Assembly (NCBI RefSeq): GCF_022539505.1
Contig: NC_061512.1
Coordinates: forward strand, 152,007,962-152,071,961
DNA: 64,000 nt
Direction of reading: 5' to 3'
Source: Lolium rigidum
Lineage: Eukaryota; Streptophyta; Magnoliopsida; Poales; Poaceae
How positions within the stretch are numbered: the first letter of the stretch is position 1; each line of letters begins with the position of its first letter. A program made the translations under genes and the position numbers. The notes below the pieces were generated by a model, which ran no database searches, was not told the origin of the DNA, and saw nothing but the letters and a program-made list of their open reading frames with translations. Positions 32,540 to 43,405 of the stretch are shown one piece after another.

Positions 32540-34431
32540 TTTACACTTTCTGCGCCTAGCTGAAAGGCGTTAAAGAAAAGCGCTTATGTGAGACAACCCA
32601 TGTTTTACTACAGTATTTTTGTTTTATATTTGAGTCTTGGAAGTTGTTTACTACTGTAGCAACCTCTCCTTATCTTAGTTTTGTGTTTTGTTGTGCCAAG
32701 TAAAGTCTTTGACAGTAAAGTTCATACTAGATTTGGATTACTGCGCAGTTTCACATTTCTTTTCTGTCACGAATTTCGACCTGCCTCCCTGTAGGTAGCT
32801 CAGAAAATTAAGCCAATTTACGTGCGTGATCCTCAGATATGTACGCAACTTTCATTCTATTTGGGCATTTTCATTTGAGCAAGTCTGGTGCCTCAATAAA
32901 ATCCATCTTTACGGACTGTTCTGTTTTGACAGATTCTGCCTTTTATTTCGCATTGCCTCTTTTGCTATGTTGGATGAATTTCTTTGATCCATTAATGTCC
33001 AGTAGCTTTATGCAATGTCCAGAAGTGTTAAGAATGATTGTGTCACCTCTGAACATGTTAATTTTTATTGTCCACTAACCCTCTAATGAGTTGTTTCGAG
33101 TTTGGTGTGGAGGAAGTTTTCAAGGATCAAGAGAGGAGTATGATGCAATATGATCAAGGAGAGTGAAAGCTCTAAGCTTGGGGATGCCCCGGTGGTTCAC
33201 CCCTGCATATTTTAAGAAGACTCAAGCGTCTAAGCTTGGGGATGCCCAAGGCATCCCCTTCTTCATCGACAACATTATCAGGTTCCTCCCCTGAAACTAT
33301 ATTTTTATTCCGTCACATCTTATGTGCTTTGCTTGGAGCGTCGGTTTGTTTTTGTTTTTGTTTTTGTTTGAATAAAATGGATCCTAGCATTCACTGTATG
33401 GGAGAGAGACGCGCTCCGCTGTTGCATATGGACAAATATGTCCTTAGGCTTTACTCATAGTATTCATGGCGAAGGTTGAATCTTCTTCGTTAAATTGTTA
33501 TATGGTTGGAATCGGGAAATGCTACATGTGGTAATTGATAAAATGTCTTGGATAATTTGATACTTGGCAATTGTTGTGCTCATGTTTAAGCTCTTGCATC
33601 ATATACTTTGCACCCATTAATGAAGAAATACATAGAGCTTGCTAAATTTTGGTTTGCATATTTGGTCTCTCTAAAGTCTAGATAATTTCTAGTATTGAGT
33701 TTTGAACAACAAGGAAGACGGTGTAGAGTCTTATAATGTTTACAATATGTCTTTTATGTGAGTTTTGCTGCACCGTTCATCCTTGTGTTTGTTTCAAATA
33801 ACCTTGCTAGCCTAAACCTTGTATCGAGAGGGAATACTTCTCATGCATCCAAAATCCTTGAGCCAACCACTATGCCATTTGTGTCCACCATACCTACCTA
33901 CTACATGGTATTTCCCCGCCATTCCAAAGTAAATTGCTTGAGTGCTACCTTTAAAATTCCATCATTCGCCTTTGCAATATATAGCTCATGGGACAAATAG
34001 CTTAAAAACTATTGTGGTATTGAATATGTACTTATGCACTTTATCTCTTATAAATTTGCTTGTTGTGCGATAACCATGTGGGGACGCCATCAACTATTCT
34101 TTGTTGAATATCATGTGAGTTGCTATGCATGTCCGTCTTGTCTGAAGTAAGAGAGATCTACCACATTAATGGTTGGAGCATACATATTGTTAGAGAAGAA
34201 CATTGGGCCGCTAACTAAAGCCATGATTCATGGTGGAAGTTTCAGTTTTGGACATATATCCTCAATCTCATATGAGAATAATAATTTTTGCCACATGCTT
34301 ATGCATTAAAGAGGAGTCCATTATCTGTTGTCCATGTTGTCCCGGTATGGATGTCTAAGTTGAGAATAATCAAAAGCGAGAAATCCAAAATGCGAGCTTT
34401 CTCCTTAGACCTTTGTACAGGCGGCATGGAG
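32540..34431 (+). other. E 3' region with two internal polypurine-like motifs
   Basis: From about 32600 it aligns with the Y/E segment 43470-45300. Two AAGCTTGGGGATGC motifs (33174-33187 and 33232-33245) mimic the true tract. Short sense frames (for example 32839-33078) recur in the other copy (43704-43925) but show no known domain. Confidence 0.65.
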
Positions 34432-34436
34432 GAATG

Positions 34437-35605
34437 TGTTGACGTCAGAAACCCCCTGGCGGGCAGAGACGGTCAACACGGTAGAGCCGGGAACAACTAG
34501 GGCTGCGGCTGGCCCCAGTCCCTCAGAGCGACGGCCCGCAAAGCCTCCTGGTCGCACGCACCGATGTTTATCACAAGGGCGTGCCACCCGACCTATACCT
34601 GGTCGGGAAGGTGTGGATGATGCCTCGCTTAGTTTCTGCGGGGCACACACGTAAACATTAAATACGAGCCTCGATCGGCTCTCGGGTTATCCTGTGAATC
34701 GGCTCAAAGAGCCGATCCACCCATGATTCGGACGAGGTGTCCGAATATATGGTGGTCCTGCTTGATCAAGGTAAAGCTAATGAGATCTACGACGATTTAG
34801 GGTTTTCACCGCATAATCGGATCATCCTACTCCAGAGTTGGGCCTCGCGGCCACGCACGGTGATCGTAAGCCGATCCTAAACAAGGCCTAAAAATCAACA
34901 CGAGGTTGATCCTCGGAACATCCTTCTTAGGGCCAACGAACGACACCCTACGTGCCGCTGGATCCTCCCCCCCTTTGTAAGGCCTAACTATTGCAGATAT
35001 TAAACTAATCCTTGTAGAACAAGGAGCAATCGTAACGGATCAGATCTACTAAACTATGATCAAGCGGGGTGCCGCCCCTACGCCTAGGATAGGCGTAAGG
35101 GCGGCTAGACATGCGAGGGTTGCACTACGAAAGCATGTAACATGAAGAACAATGCTAACCCTAACATGTCTAAGATAACTACGTTGCTCGCCATCAAAAA
35201 GGCTTCAGTACGAGCAACGCATGAACAACGTGGGCAGGCTTGTGCTGCCTAGATCGCAAGATGCGATCTAGGCAGCATGATGCTTACCGGTAGAAACCCT
35301 CGAGACGAAGGGGTTGGCGATGCGCCGAGATTTGTTTGTGGTTGAACGTTGGTTGTTGTTTATTCCATAAACCCTAGGTACATATTTATAGTCCAGCGGA
35401 CTTTCTAATGTGGGCGTGCACCAAACCGTGCACGAGTAAGATTCTAACTCTAAACTAAGATGCGATCTAATATGTTACAGATACACGGGCAATTAAGCCC
35501 AACTTGGTATAAAAGGCCGATTCACGTATTACTTCTATATATATATTCTTCACGTCCATCTTGATCGCGGCCCACCTCTGACTTGGTCAAATTCTGGTGA
35601 TAACA
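34437..35605 (-). repeat. X 3' LTR
   Basis: 1169 bp; on the minus strand it begins TGTTATCACC and ends CGTCAACA. A TATAAATA box lies at 35400-35393 on the minus strand, about 206 bp in. The polypurine tract beside it reads CCAGGGGGGCATG (35618-35606). Outside its left end the plus strand reads GGAATG, the same as next to the other LTR on the primer-site side. Confidence 0.86.
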
Positions 35606-35887
35606 CATGCCCCCCTGGTTTTGGAAATGATATTTCCAAAATCATTATGCCTTTCTTTCATCGGGTCATGTCGTGGCAGAACCGTCGCAGTATCCGTCAT
35701 CATGATGACTGGCCTTCTCAACTTCTCCGCGTGACTTGGCAGTCTTTTCTCTTTCTTTCAAGCACCACTTCCTCGGAAACTGCTGTGGCATTGAATTCCC
35801 ACTATATCCCCTTTTATTTAACCGTTCCGCACAGTTCAATCCAGCATCTCCTTCGCATTAGCATTCCAAAAGCCGTCCTGCACCACC

Positions 35888-36406
35888 ATGTCCTCTTCCT
35901 CCTCTGCTTCATCGGCTCTTTCCACCGAGTCCTCTTCGTCTCGCGCGCCGACGCCAGAGACAAACCCGGCGGAGATCCATGCGGCCAACATCCGCCGCGC
36001 CATCGAGGCCGGGGAAGAGTCTAGCCATGACTTCTCCCTCTGGTCGGAGGGCGACAAATCCTCGATAGATGGGGAGAGTGACCTCCGCTTCCTCGCCGAC
36101 GGGGAATCAGAGGAGGAAAGCGATGACGATCGCTTCTCCTGGGACGACTTCACCACCTCCGAGGAGGTGAAGGAGGAGGAAGAGGAGGACGACGACGATA
36201 GCTTCCCCGACGAACCACCGGCCAAGCGCCATTGCCCCTGGCCGGGGAATCTGAGTGACTTCGACAGCGACGACGATGACGACGATGAGGAAGATGAGGA
36301 CAATGAAGGTCCTGCCGGCGGCCGCTGGAGCAGCGACGACGAGCCGGCCGGGAGCAGCGCCGACACCGGCGATGACGGCGATGATGAGGGCAGTGACGGC
36401 CTGTAG
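35888..36406 (+). CDS. X antisense ORF (aORF): acidic Ser/Asp/Glu-rich protein
   Basis: An intact 172-residue frame opposite to gag, between gag and the 3' LTR. The N-terminus is Ser-rich; about residues 60-172 carry long Asp/Glu runs with a basic KRH patch near residue 113, giving a very acidic protein. CTATAT at 35802-35807 is a possible TATA box about 80 bp upstream. The DNA after the stop has AATCTATTAATGAAG-like signals near 36500. Antisense ORFs in this location are established in Tat-lineage elements; their function is not known. Nuclear or chaperone-like action would be a guess. Confidence 0.72.
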   Translation: MSSSSSASSALSTESSSSRAPTPETNPAEIHAANIRRAIEAGEESSHDFSLWSEGDKSSIDGESDLRFLADGESEEESDDDRFSWDDFTTSEEVKEEEEEDDDDSFPDEPPAKRHCPWPGNLSDFDSDDDDDDEEDEDNEGPAGGRWSSDDEPAGSSADTGDDGDDEGSDGL

Positions 36407-37640
36407 ATAGGACATCTAGCATAGGACCAGTAGCAGTAGACGGGGCCATGTTCCCCCTAGTACTTCCTTTTGAGGGCTATCAGCTCCTTATGTAAGAAAT
36501 CTATTAATGAAGAACTCTTCCCAATCTGATTTTGCCGATTCCTTTAGCTTATCTTAGCCGATTTCTCCTCATACTGAACTTGCCGATTCGTCCCCTTTGC
36601 CAATGCATAACGAGCCGATAGCAACGCATCGGTCCTTTGATATTTACCCTTCCATTCTTCAACTGATGATTCTCTTCTCGGTAGATACTGTGGGGTTTCC
36701 AAGAGAGCCCTTAAATTCCTCCCACCGGTTTCAGAGATCCTTTTTAGCGAGCGCTCATTATTTTGTGAAGAAGGTTGCAACGAAGATCAACCGATGGTAC
36801 CCCAATCGGTTCCTTAATAGAGCATCTATCAGGCCTGTTGCCCCCCGAGTCTCAGCCAAGGCAAAACAGAGACGAGGATACGCCAATTAGCTGTTTATGC
36901 CTGGGCTTGATTATGCCTGATGGAGCCTTTTACGCAGAACCAACCGATTTGAGCATAAATCGGCTTCCCAGGGCAGAGAGCCTTCAAGGGGAGCTGCCCC
37001 CCCGAGCTTCTTCAATCCTTCCTGCGCCTTGCCAGCTAGATCGGCTCCTTTCCTTTGGTGACCTGATCTGCACGTCCAGGCTGCTCTTGGCATTGTTCTA
37101 GAAGAGAAGATCCGAGCCCTTAAACTACTCCACTGAGGAGTTCTTCCCTTCGTGCTCCATTGACCCTCTGATCGTAACAGTTATTCCTCTTGAGTCGATG
37201 GCCACGCATCGGCTTTCATATCCTTAAGTCGATGTCTGCTGCATCGGCTGTGCTCGAAAATTTTCAGAATTTTCAGATTTTTTTTTTACGGCCGACTTGT
37301 GCATCGGCCCCCATACTCCAATACCCATCGCCCAAGGATGAGCTATTTCTACCGCATATCCTCGTGTTCTATCCACCTGGGTGCCCCCCCGAGCCGATTC
37401 TGTCAAGAGAATTGATGGTATCGGCTCTGTTGGATAACATGTCGAACCCAGGCAGAATGGTGGGTGAGGATAATTTTGGCCGATTGCTGGAATCGGCCTC
37501 CATGTTGCTTGTTCGGTGAAGGTTTTGTAAGTTCCCTTCATAAATTTCTTGGGGCCGATCACAAGGATCAGCCTCGCCATGTTTGCTCCTTGACGTGCTC
37601 TTGCTACTCGTTCAGGCCGGTAGACAGAACCGGTCCAATC
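36407..37640. other. X noncoding region rich in GCCGAT/ATCGGC
   Basis: No gene is supported. Between 36530 and 37770 I count eight GCCGAT and eight ATCGGC hexamers, where less than one in total is expected by chance. The same hexamers recur in the X LTR and in the V LTR. Confidence 0.65.
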
Positions 37641-40372
37641 TCTCGACTTTATCATGTTGGTACGCTTGCTGTCGTCCACCTTGGATGTATCGTGTAACCG
37701 TGGAGCACCGAGCTTCGTCGGAAGAACGAGCACCATGTTTGTGCCAGCCGATGTTTCATCATCGGCTTTCCTTTGCTTGGGGCGCCACTCCATTTTTCGT
37801 GGACGACCCTCTTCATCCGGGGTTCGCTGAACCTTTGCAGCCGAGATCAGGCCTTGCCTTCCTCAATGTATGCAAGTATAACCTCTCGGCTTCTTCCAGG
37901 CCACGCAATCGTTGAACCCTGCGTTTCTGGGAACGGCTGAGTCCATCAGGGCACCACCTTGGCCGGTGATACCTGTCTTCTTCTTCTCCCTCGTCTTCTG
38001 AATCTTCGAGATCTTTCAACCGAGGGGACTCAGCTCGTTTGCTCGGTGGCGGGAGAGGCCCTAAGCGCTCGAACACGGACACGTTGGCTGCCTCCTTCTT
38101 CTTCCGGTTGCATTCTGGGCAATTGCCGATTGTTGGCAATCGGCTCATTCCTGAATCCCAGCAGTGTCTGAAGAAGGGACAATCCCAGTGCCTGTCTTCG
38201 TCGTCTCGCTCCCTTGCCTTTTCCTTGGCACAACGCTCGTGCTCCTCCTCATCGCGATCATGCCGACGGTGTCTTCTGGCTTCTCTAGCCAAACGATTTC
38301 TTTCATCATCGTCGCTGGACCGCCGGTGTTGGTCGTACTGACCCACATACTTGTTGAGGAGGTGATCAGAGAGAGGTCGTTGATATCTTATGTTCTTCAC
38401 TTCTCCCTCTGTGACGTAGCGCTTGCCGTCTTGGCGGAGCCGATCGCGTGGAGCGGCTTCCTCTGTTTCTTTCCTATGAGAGCAGCTGCCCTCATCTTCA
38501 TCCTTGCCAGCGTGGTGTCCAAGATCTACCATGTTGATATTGCATAGGAAACCCGGCTGGCACCCTGCATGGCAAGCATACTCCACCATGTTTACGGCGG
38601 GAAAGGGGGGGGTGTCGACCTTCATGGCGTATTGGTTGAAAATCAACCGCCCGTTTTCTATCGCCATTTGGATCTGCTGCCGCCACACCCTGCAGTCGTT
38701 GGTGGTGTGGGAGAACGTGTTATGCCATTTGCAGTATGGCCTTCCGTTCAGCTCTTGCACCGTGGGGAACTTGTGGCCTTCGGGTACCTTTATATGCTTC
38801 TCCGCGAGTAAGAGGTCAAAGATCTCCTCTGTCTTAGTCACGTCGAAGTCGAACCCTTTTGGAGGGCCTTGTGGCTTCACCCATTTGCAGGTCACAGGGC
38901 CTGTCGCTCGAGTCCATTCAGCCACTGCTACCTCCTGATCTCCCATGGCACCTTCATCTTCGTCCGCCTCAACCACGGTCACCACCCGCTTGAATTTGTC
39001 CTGGTAAACATCCGGGTGGCGCTGTTCATATGCTTGTCGGCTTCGCACCATGTGCGCTAACGAAGGGTAGTCCGCTTGGGAGGCCACGTCCTTGATTGAT
39101 GATGAGAGACCCACCACCGCCAACTCGATCGCTTCTTTTTCACTTATACGAGCCGAAAAGCATCGGTTCCTAATGGTCCTGAAGCGCTGGACGTATTCTG
39201 CCACTGTCTCCCCGCGCTTCTGCCGTACTTGCGCTAGATCGGCAAAACCAACATCGGAAGCCTCTGAGTGATACTGCTCATGGAACTGCTCTTCCAACTG
39301 CTTCCACGTTTGGATGGAGTTCGGTGGCAGCGATGTGTACCACCCGAAAGCCGATCCTGTGAGGGACTGTGAGAAGAACCTCACGCGCAACTCATCTGAC
39401 GCTGAGATCGTGCCCGAGCTGTGCCAAATATCGGCTCACATGCTCGATGGAGCTGGACCCATCTGATCCACTAAACTTTGTGAAGTCCGGGAGCCGATAT
39501 TTGGGTGGCAGCGGGATCAGTTCGTAGCTGTTGGGGTACGGCTTGGTGTAGCCGAACGCCTTCCTTTTCGGCATCATACCGAACTGATCTTTCAGAATTG
39601 TACAAATCTGATCCGCTGTGATGGCTGAAGGTGTCGAACCCTGGAGATTCGCCGGGGTGGCATACTTAACCAGCCATGCTTGCTTTTCCGGTTCTAAGCC
39701 AACTGCAGGAGTTGGGCTTTGGAGGTTCGTCGGGGTGGCGTACTTAGCCAGCCACGATTGCTTCTCAGGATCGGCTCCTGACGTTCCTCCTGCCGTTCCG
39801 GGAGCCCCTGATATTGCCGCCTGGTTCGAGAGTGCCCAGGCGTTGCAGTCCGGTACGTATGCGCACGTGTATCCGTGCGGGATCTCCTTAGGTGGCTCAG
39901 GTAGGAATTGGTAGTCACTGGGATCACCACCAACCTTGTAGACGACGTATGCCGATGAGTTCGGCAGTTCCGGTGCTGCCCACGCGAACGGCTGGGGCTG
40001 GAGCGGCATCTCTCCCTTGAAAGTCCCCAGAGCCGGTCCCGACGGGAGTACCGGTGACTCATGATTTCCTTGACGACGCGCGAGCGACACGCTCCAAGGT
40101 GTTCACCGAGGCTCTCGGAGTGGCGGTGCGGCGAATGAGCCACCATGTAGTTGATCTCCTGCCGTAGCGACCTGGTGCGTTCTTCGACGGGGCGGACAGG
40201 TCCACTCCATCGAGCGCGCCTTCGGGTGTGAAACCCTTCCACCCGACGCCATGGGAGCGGGTTCGGTGGAAGGAGCCGATGAGTTCGGCTTCGAGGGTTG
40301 CCTTGATCTCGTCATGCTTGTTCTTGAGCTCATCGAGCGGATCCTCGTACGTGACCGGAGTGTCTTCCGCCA
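37640..40372 (-). pseudogene. gag: X gag (Tat lineage), frameshifted and cut off before protease
   Basis: Starts MAEDTPVTYEDPLDELKNKH at 40372. The frame shifts near 40070, continues 40090-39392, then shifts again at about 39420 (one extra G) into 39390-37813. The Gag domain shows GSAFGWYTSLPP, WKQLEEQFHEQY and ETVAEYVQRFR. A zinc-finger-like motif CKWHNTFSHTTNDC follows, with charged Arg/Asp/Glu-rich DNA-binding-like stretches. A 78-bp tandem repeat (39641 and 39719) duplicates the motif EKQ(S/A)WL(A/V)KYATP. After a stop at 37813 a few more gag-pro-like residues (MEWRPKQ) appear in another frame to about 37640, and there all coding similarity ends. Confidence 0.85.
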
Positions 40373-40434
40373 TCTCGGATGTAGATGGCGATGTCGTGGA
40401 TGTCGTCGACGGTCCCACCGGGCGTGCCGGAATG

Positions 40435-40753
40435 TGTTGACGTCGAAACCCCCGGCGGGCAGAGACGGTCAACACGGTAGAGCCGGGAACAACTAGGGCT
40501 GCGGCCGGCCCCGGTCCCTCGGAGCGACGGCCCGCAAAGCCTCCTGGTCGCACGCACCGATGTTTATCACAAGGGCGTGCCACCTGACCTATACCTGGTC
40601 GGGAAGGTGTGGATGATGCCTCGCTTAGTTTCCTGCAGGGCACACACGTAAACATTAAATACGAGCCTCGATCGGCTCTCAGGTTATCCTGTGAATCGGC
40701 TCAAAGAGCCGATCCACCCATGATTCAGACGAGGTGTCCGAATATATGGTGGT
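40435..40753 (-). repeat. X 5' LTR, remaining 319 bp
   Basis: Matches 34437-34756 of the 3' LTR. It breaks at ATATGGTGGT, where Y begins. The remaining 850 bp of this LTR is not found to the right of Y. Confidence 0.88.
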
Positions 40754-42503
40754 TGATACGTCTCCAACGTATCGATAATTTCTTGTGTTCCATGCCACAT
40801 TATTGATGTTATCTACATGTTTTATGCACACTTTATGTCATATTCGTGCATTTTCTGGAACTAACCTATTAACAAGATGCCGAAGTGCCGGTTCCTGTTT
40901 TCTCGCTGTTTTTGGTTTCAGAAATCCTAGTAACGAAATATTCTCGGAATCGGACGAAATCAACGCCAAAGATCTTAGAATCCCCGGAAGCATCCGGAAC
41001 ACACGAGAGGGATCGAGAGGGGGCCACGGGGCCACCAAACCCTACCCCGGCGCGGCCAAGGGGGCGCGCCCCCTAGGGTGTGGGCCCCCTTCGACCTTCC
41101 TGCGCCGCCTCTTCGCCTATATAAAGCCCCCGGATCGAGAAAACCCGAGACCAATTGACGAAACCCACGTAAACCCGCCGAGCCGCCGCCATCGCGAAGC
41201 CAAGATCCGGGGGACAGGATCTCTGTTCCGGCACCCTGCCGGAGCGGGGAAGTGCCCCGGAAGGCTTCTCCATCGACACCGCTGCCATCTCCACCGCCAT
41301 CTTCATCACCGCTGCTGCTCCCATGAGGAGGGAGTAGTTCTCCATCGAGGCTCGGGGCTGTACCGGTAGCTATGTGGTTCATCTCTCTCCTATGTGTTTC
41401 AATACAATAATCTCATGAGCTGCCCTACATGATTGAGATTCATATGATGATGCTTGTAATCTAGATGTCATTATGCTAGTCAAGTGAGTTTTACTTATGT
41501 GATCTCCGGAGACTCCTCGTCCCACGTGTGTAAAGGTGACAGTGTGTGCACCGTGTGGGTCTCTTAGGCTAGATTTCACAGAATACTTATTCACTGTTGA
41601 ATGGTATAGTGAGGTGCTTATTTATATCTCTTTATGATTGCAGCATGTTTGTATCACAATTTATCTATGTGCTACTCTAGTGATTTGTTATTAAAGTAGT
41701 TTATTCCTCCTGCATGTGTGCAAAGGTGACAGTGCGCCGTGCACCGTGTTAGTACTTGGTTTATGCTATGATCATGATCTCTTGTAGATTATGGAGTTAA
41801 CTATTGCTATGATAATATTGATGTGATCTATTCCTCCTACATATGCATGAAGGTGACAGTGTGCATGCTATGCTAGTACTTGGTTTAGTCCGTTGATCTA
41901 TCTTACACTAAAGGTTACTTAAACATGAGCATTATTGTGGAGCTTGTTAACTCCGGCATTGAGGGTTCGTGTAATCCTACGCAATGTGTTCATCATCCAA
42001 CAAAAGTGTAGAGTATGCATTTATACTGTTCCGTTATGTGATCGATGTTGAGAGTGTCCACTAGTGAAAGTCTATTCCCTAGGCCTTGTTCCTAAATACT
42101 GCTGAGTTACTACTGCTTGTTTACTACTGCTGCGTTACTACTACTGCGTTACTACTGCTTGTTTACTGTTTTACTGCGTTACTACTGCTGCAATACCACC
42201 ACCATCAACTACACGCCAAGCACTTTTCTGGCACCGTTGCTACTCGCTCATACTTATTTATACCACCTGTATTTCACTATCTCTTCGCCGAACTAGTGCA
42301 CCTATTAGGTGTGTTGGGGACACAAGAGACTTCTTGCTTTGTGGTTGCAGGGTTGCATGAGAGGGATATCTTTGACCTCTTCCTCCCCGAGTTCGATAAA
42401 CCTTGGGTAATCCACTTAAGGGAAACTTGCTCGCTGTTCTACAAACCTCTCGCTCTTGGAGGCCCAACACTGTCTACAAGAATAGAAGCTCCCGTAGACA
42501 TCA
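40754..42503 (+). repeat. Y 5' LTR
   Basis: 1750 bp. The first 250 bp resembles the E LTR but the rest does not; it ends GTAGACATCA. A GC-rich hairpin (41047-41073) is followed by TATATAAAG at 41118-41126. GTGGT (40749-40753) would be its target duplication, but no right-hand copy exists. The tandem-like cluster of TTACTACTGC units at about 42104-42190 is internal to it. Confidence 0.86.
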
Positions 42504-42513
42504 AGCACTTTTC

Positions 42514-42531
42514 CGGCGCCGTTGCCGGGGA
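42514..42531 (+). promoter_or_regulatory. Y primer binding site (tRNA-Asp type)
   Basis: CGGCGCCGTTGCCGGGGA, 10 bp after the LTR, differing from the A1 site only at the first base. Confidence 0.82.
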
Positions 42532-42898
42532 GGAAAGGTAAAAGGCTCTCATACTACGGTCTCGGGTAAAGTATTTTTCTCGGCGCCGTCGTGTGTGTGC
42601 TCAAAGCTATTTCCTTTAGATCCTGCAATTGCATCTTGTTGTTTCTTGTTTACACTAGTTTGGCATAATGTACAAGAGTGAGCTTCTTATTCTATTTCCT
42701 GATTTAAAACATGGATTGTTTGATGCGAAAATTAAAAAACCTATGAAATATTCTTTGCATGCTCGGTAGTAATATTAGTATGAACGCTTTGAACACCATT
42801 GTTGACAATAATATAGAAAGTTCTAAGCTTGGGGAAGCTGGTTTTCATGATATTTTTAGTCCCCAAGCATTGAGGAGAAAATTTTCTTTGATGATACT

Positions 42899-43405
42899 TT
42901 GCCTCCTATTTATGATGATTATAATAATAGTGGTCTTTTGGTGCCACTTACTGCTGAGAGTAAATTTTGTTGTGATTATACTATGCCTCCTACACTTGAT
43001 GAGAATAATAATGATAGCTACTTTGTTGAATTTGCTCCCACTACAACTAATAAATTTGACTATGCTTATGTGGAGAGTAATAATTTTATGCATGAGACTC
43101 ATGATAAGAATGCTTTATTTGATAGTTATATTGTTGAGTTTGCTCATGATGCTACTGAAAGTTATTATGAGAGAGGAAAATATGGTTGTAAAAATTTTCA
43201 TGTTACTAAAACACCTCTCTATGTGCTGAAATTTTTCAAGCTACACTTGTTTTATCTTCCTATGCTTGTTACTTTGCTCTTCATGAACTTGTTTATTTAC
43301 AAGATTCCTATGCATAGGAAGCATGTTAGACTTAAATATGTTTTGAATTTGCCTCTTGATGCTCTCTTTTGCTTCACATACTATCTTTTGCGAGTGCATC
43401 ATTAA
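42899..43405 (+). CDS. Y internal ORF, 168 residues, unknown (post-pol-type ORF)
   Basis: The N-terminal two-thirds is acidic and rich in Asn, Asp and Tyr with repeated FVEFA- and VEFAHDAT-like phrases. The C-terminal 45 residues are hydrophobic (FFKLHLFYLPMLVTLLF, LDALFCFTYYLL), so one or two membrane segments are possible. I recall similar sequences after pol in wheat Athila elements, where they are sometimes called envelope-like; that label is not demonstrated here. It lies only 370 bp after the primer site, so gag and pol appear deleted. Confidence 0.55.
   Translation: MPPIYDDYNNSGLLVPLTAESKFCCDYTMPPTLDENNNDSYFVEFAPTTTNKFDYAYVESNNFMHETHDKNALFDSYIVEFAHDATESYYERGKYGCKNFHVTKTPLYVLKFFKLHLFYLPMLVTLLFMNLFIYKIPMHRKHVRLKYVLNLPLDALFCFTYYLLRVHH

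Larger units (their letters stand above)
34437..40753 (-). mobile_element. X: Tat-lineage Ty3/Gypsy element, gag only, with antisense ORF
   Basis: Reading minus: 5' LTR (40753-40435, truncated by Y), primer-site region, gag (40372 to about 37640), a noncoding region with many GCCGAT/ATCGGC motifs, an antisense ORF on the plus strand, a polypurine tract and a 3' LTR (35605-34437). Protease, RT and integrase are missing, apparently removed by a deletion just after gag. Gag sequence and an antisense ORF beside the 3' LTR are typical of the Tat group. Confidence 0.82.

Noticed and set aside
36107..36449. Minus-strand frames opposite the acidic ORF of X
   Set aside because: Arg/Val-rich mirrors of the GAC/GAG-rich antisense ORF, without a start context or domain.
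42104..42190. CRISPR-like or satellite array from repeated TTACTACTGC units
   Set aside because: Units are short, irregular and inside the Y LTR, with no spacers of even length; simple slippage explains them.
42759..43229. Alternative Y frame of 156 residues
   Set aside because: Overlaps the 42899-43405 ORF in another phase and is a low-complexity Leu/Ile/Met-rich shadow.
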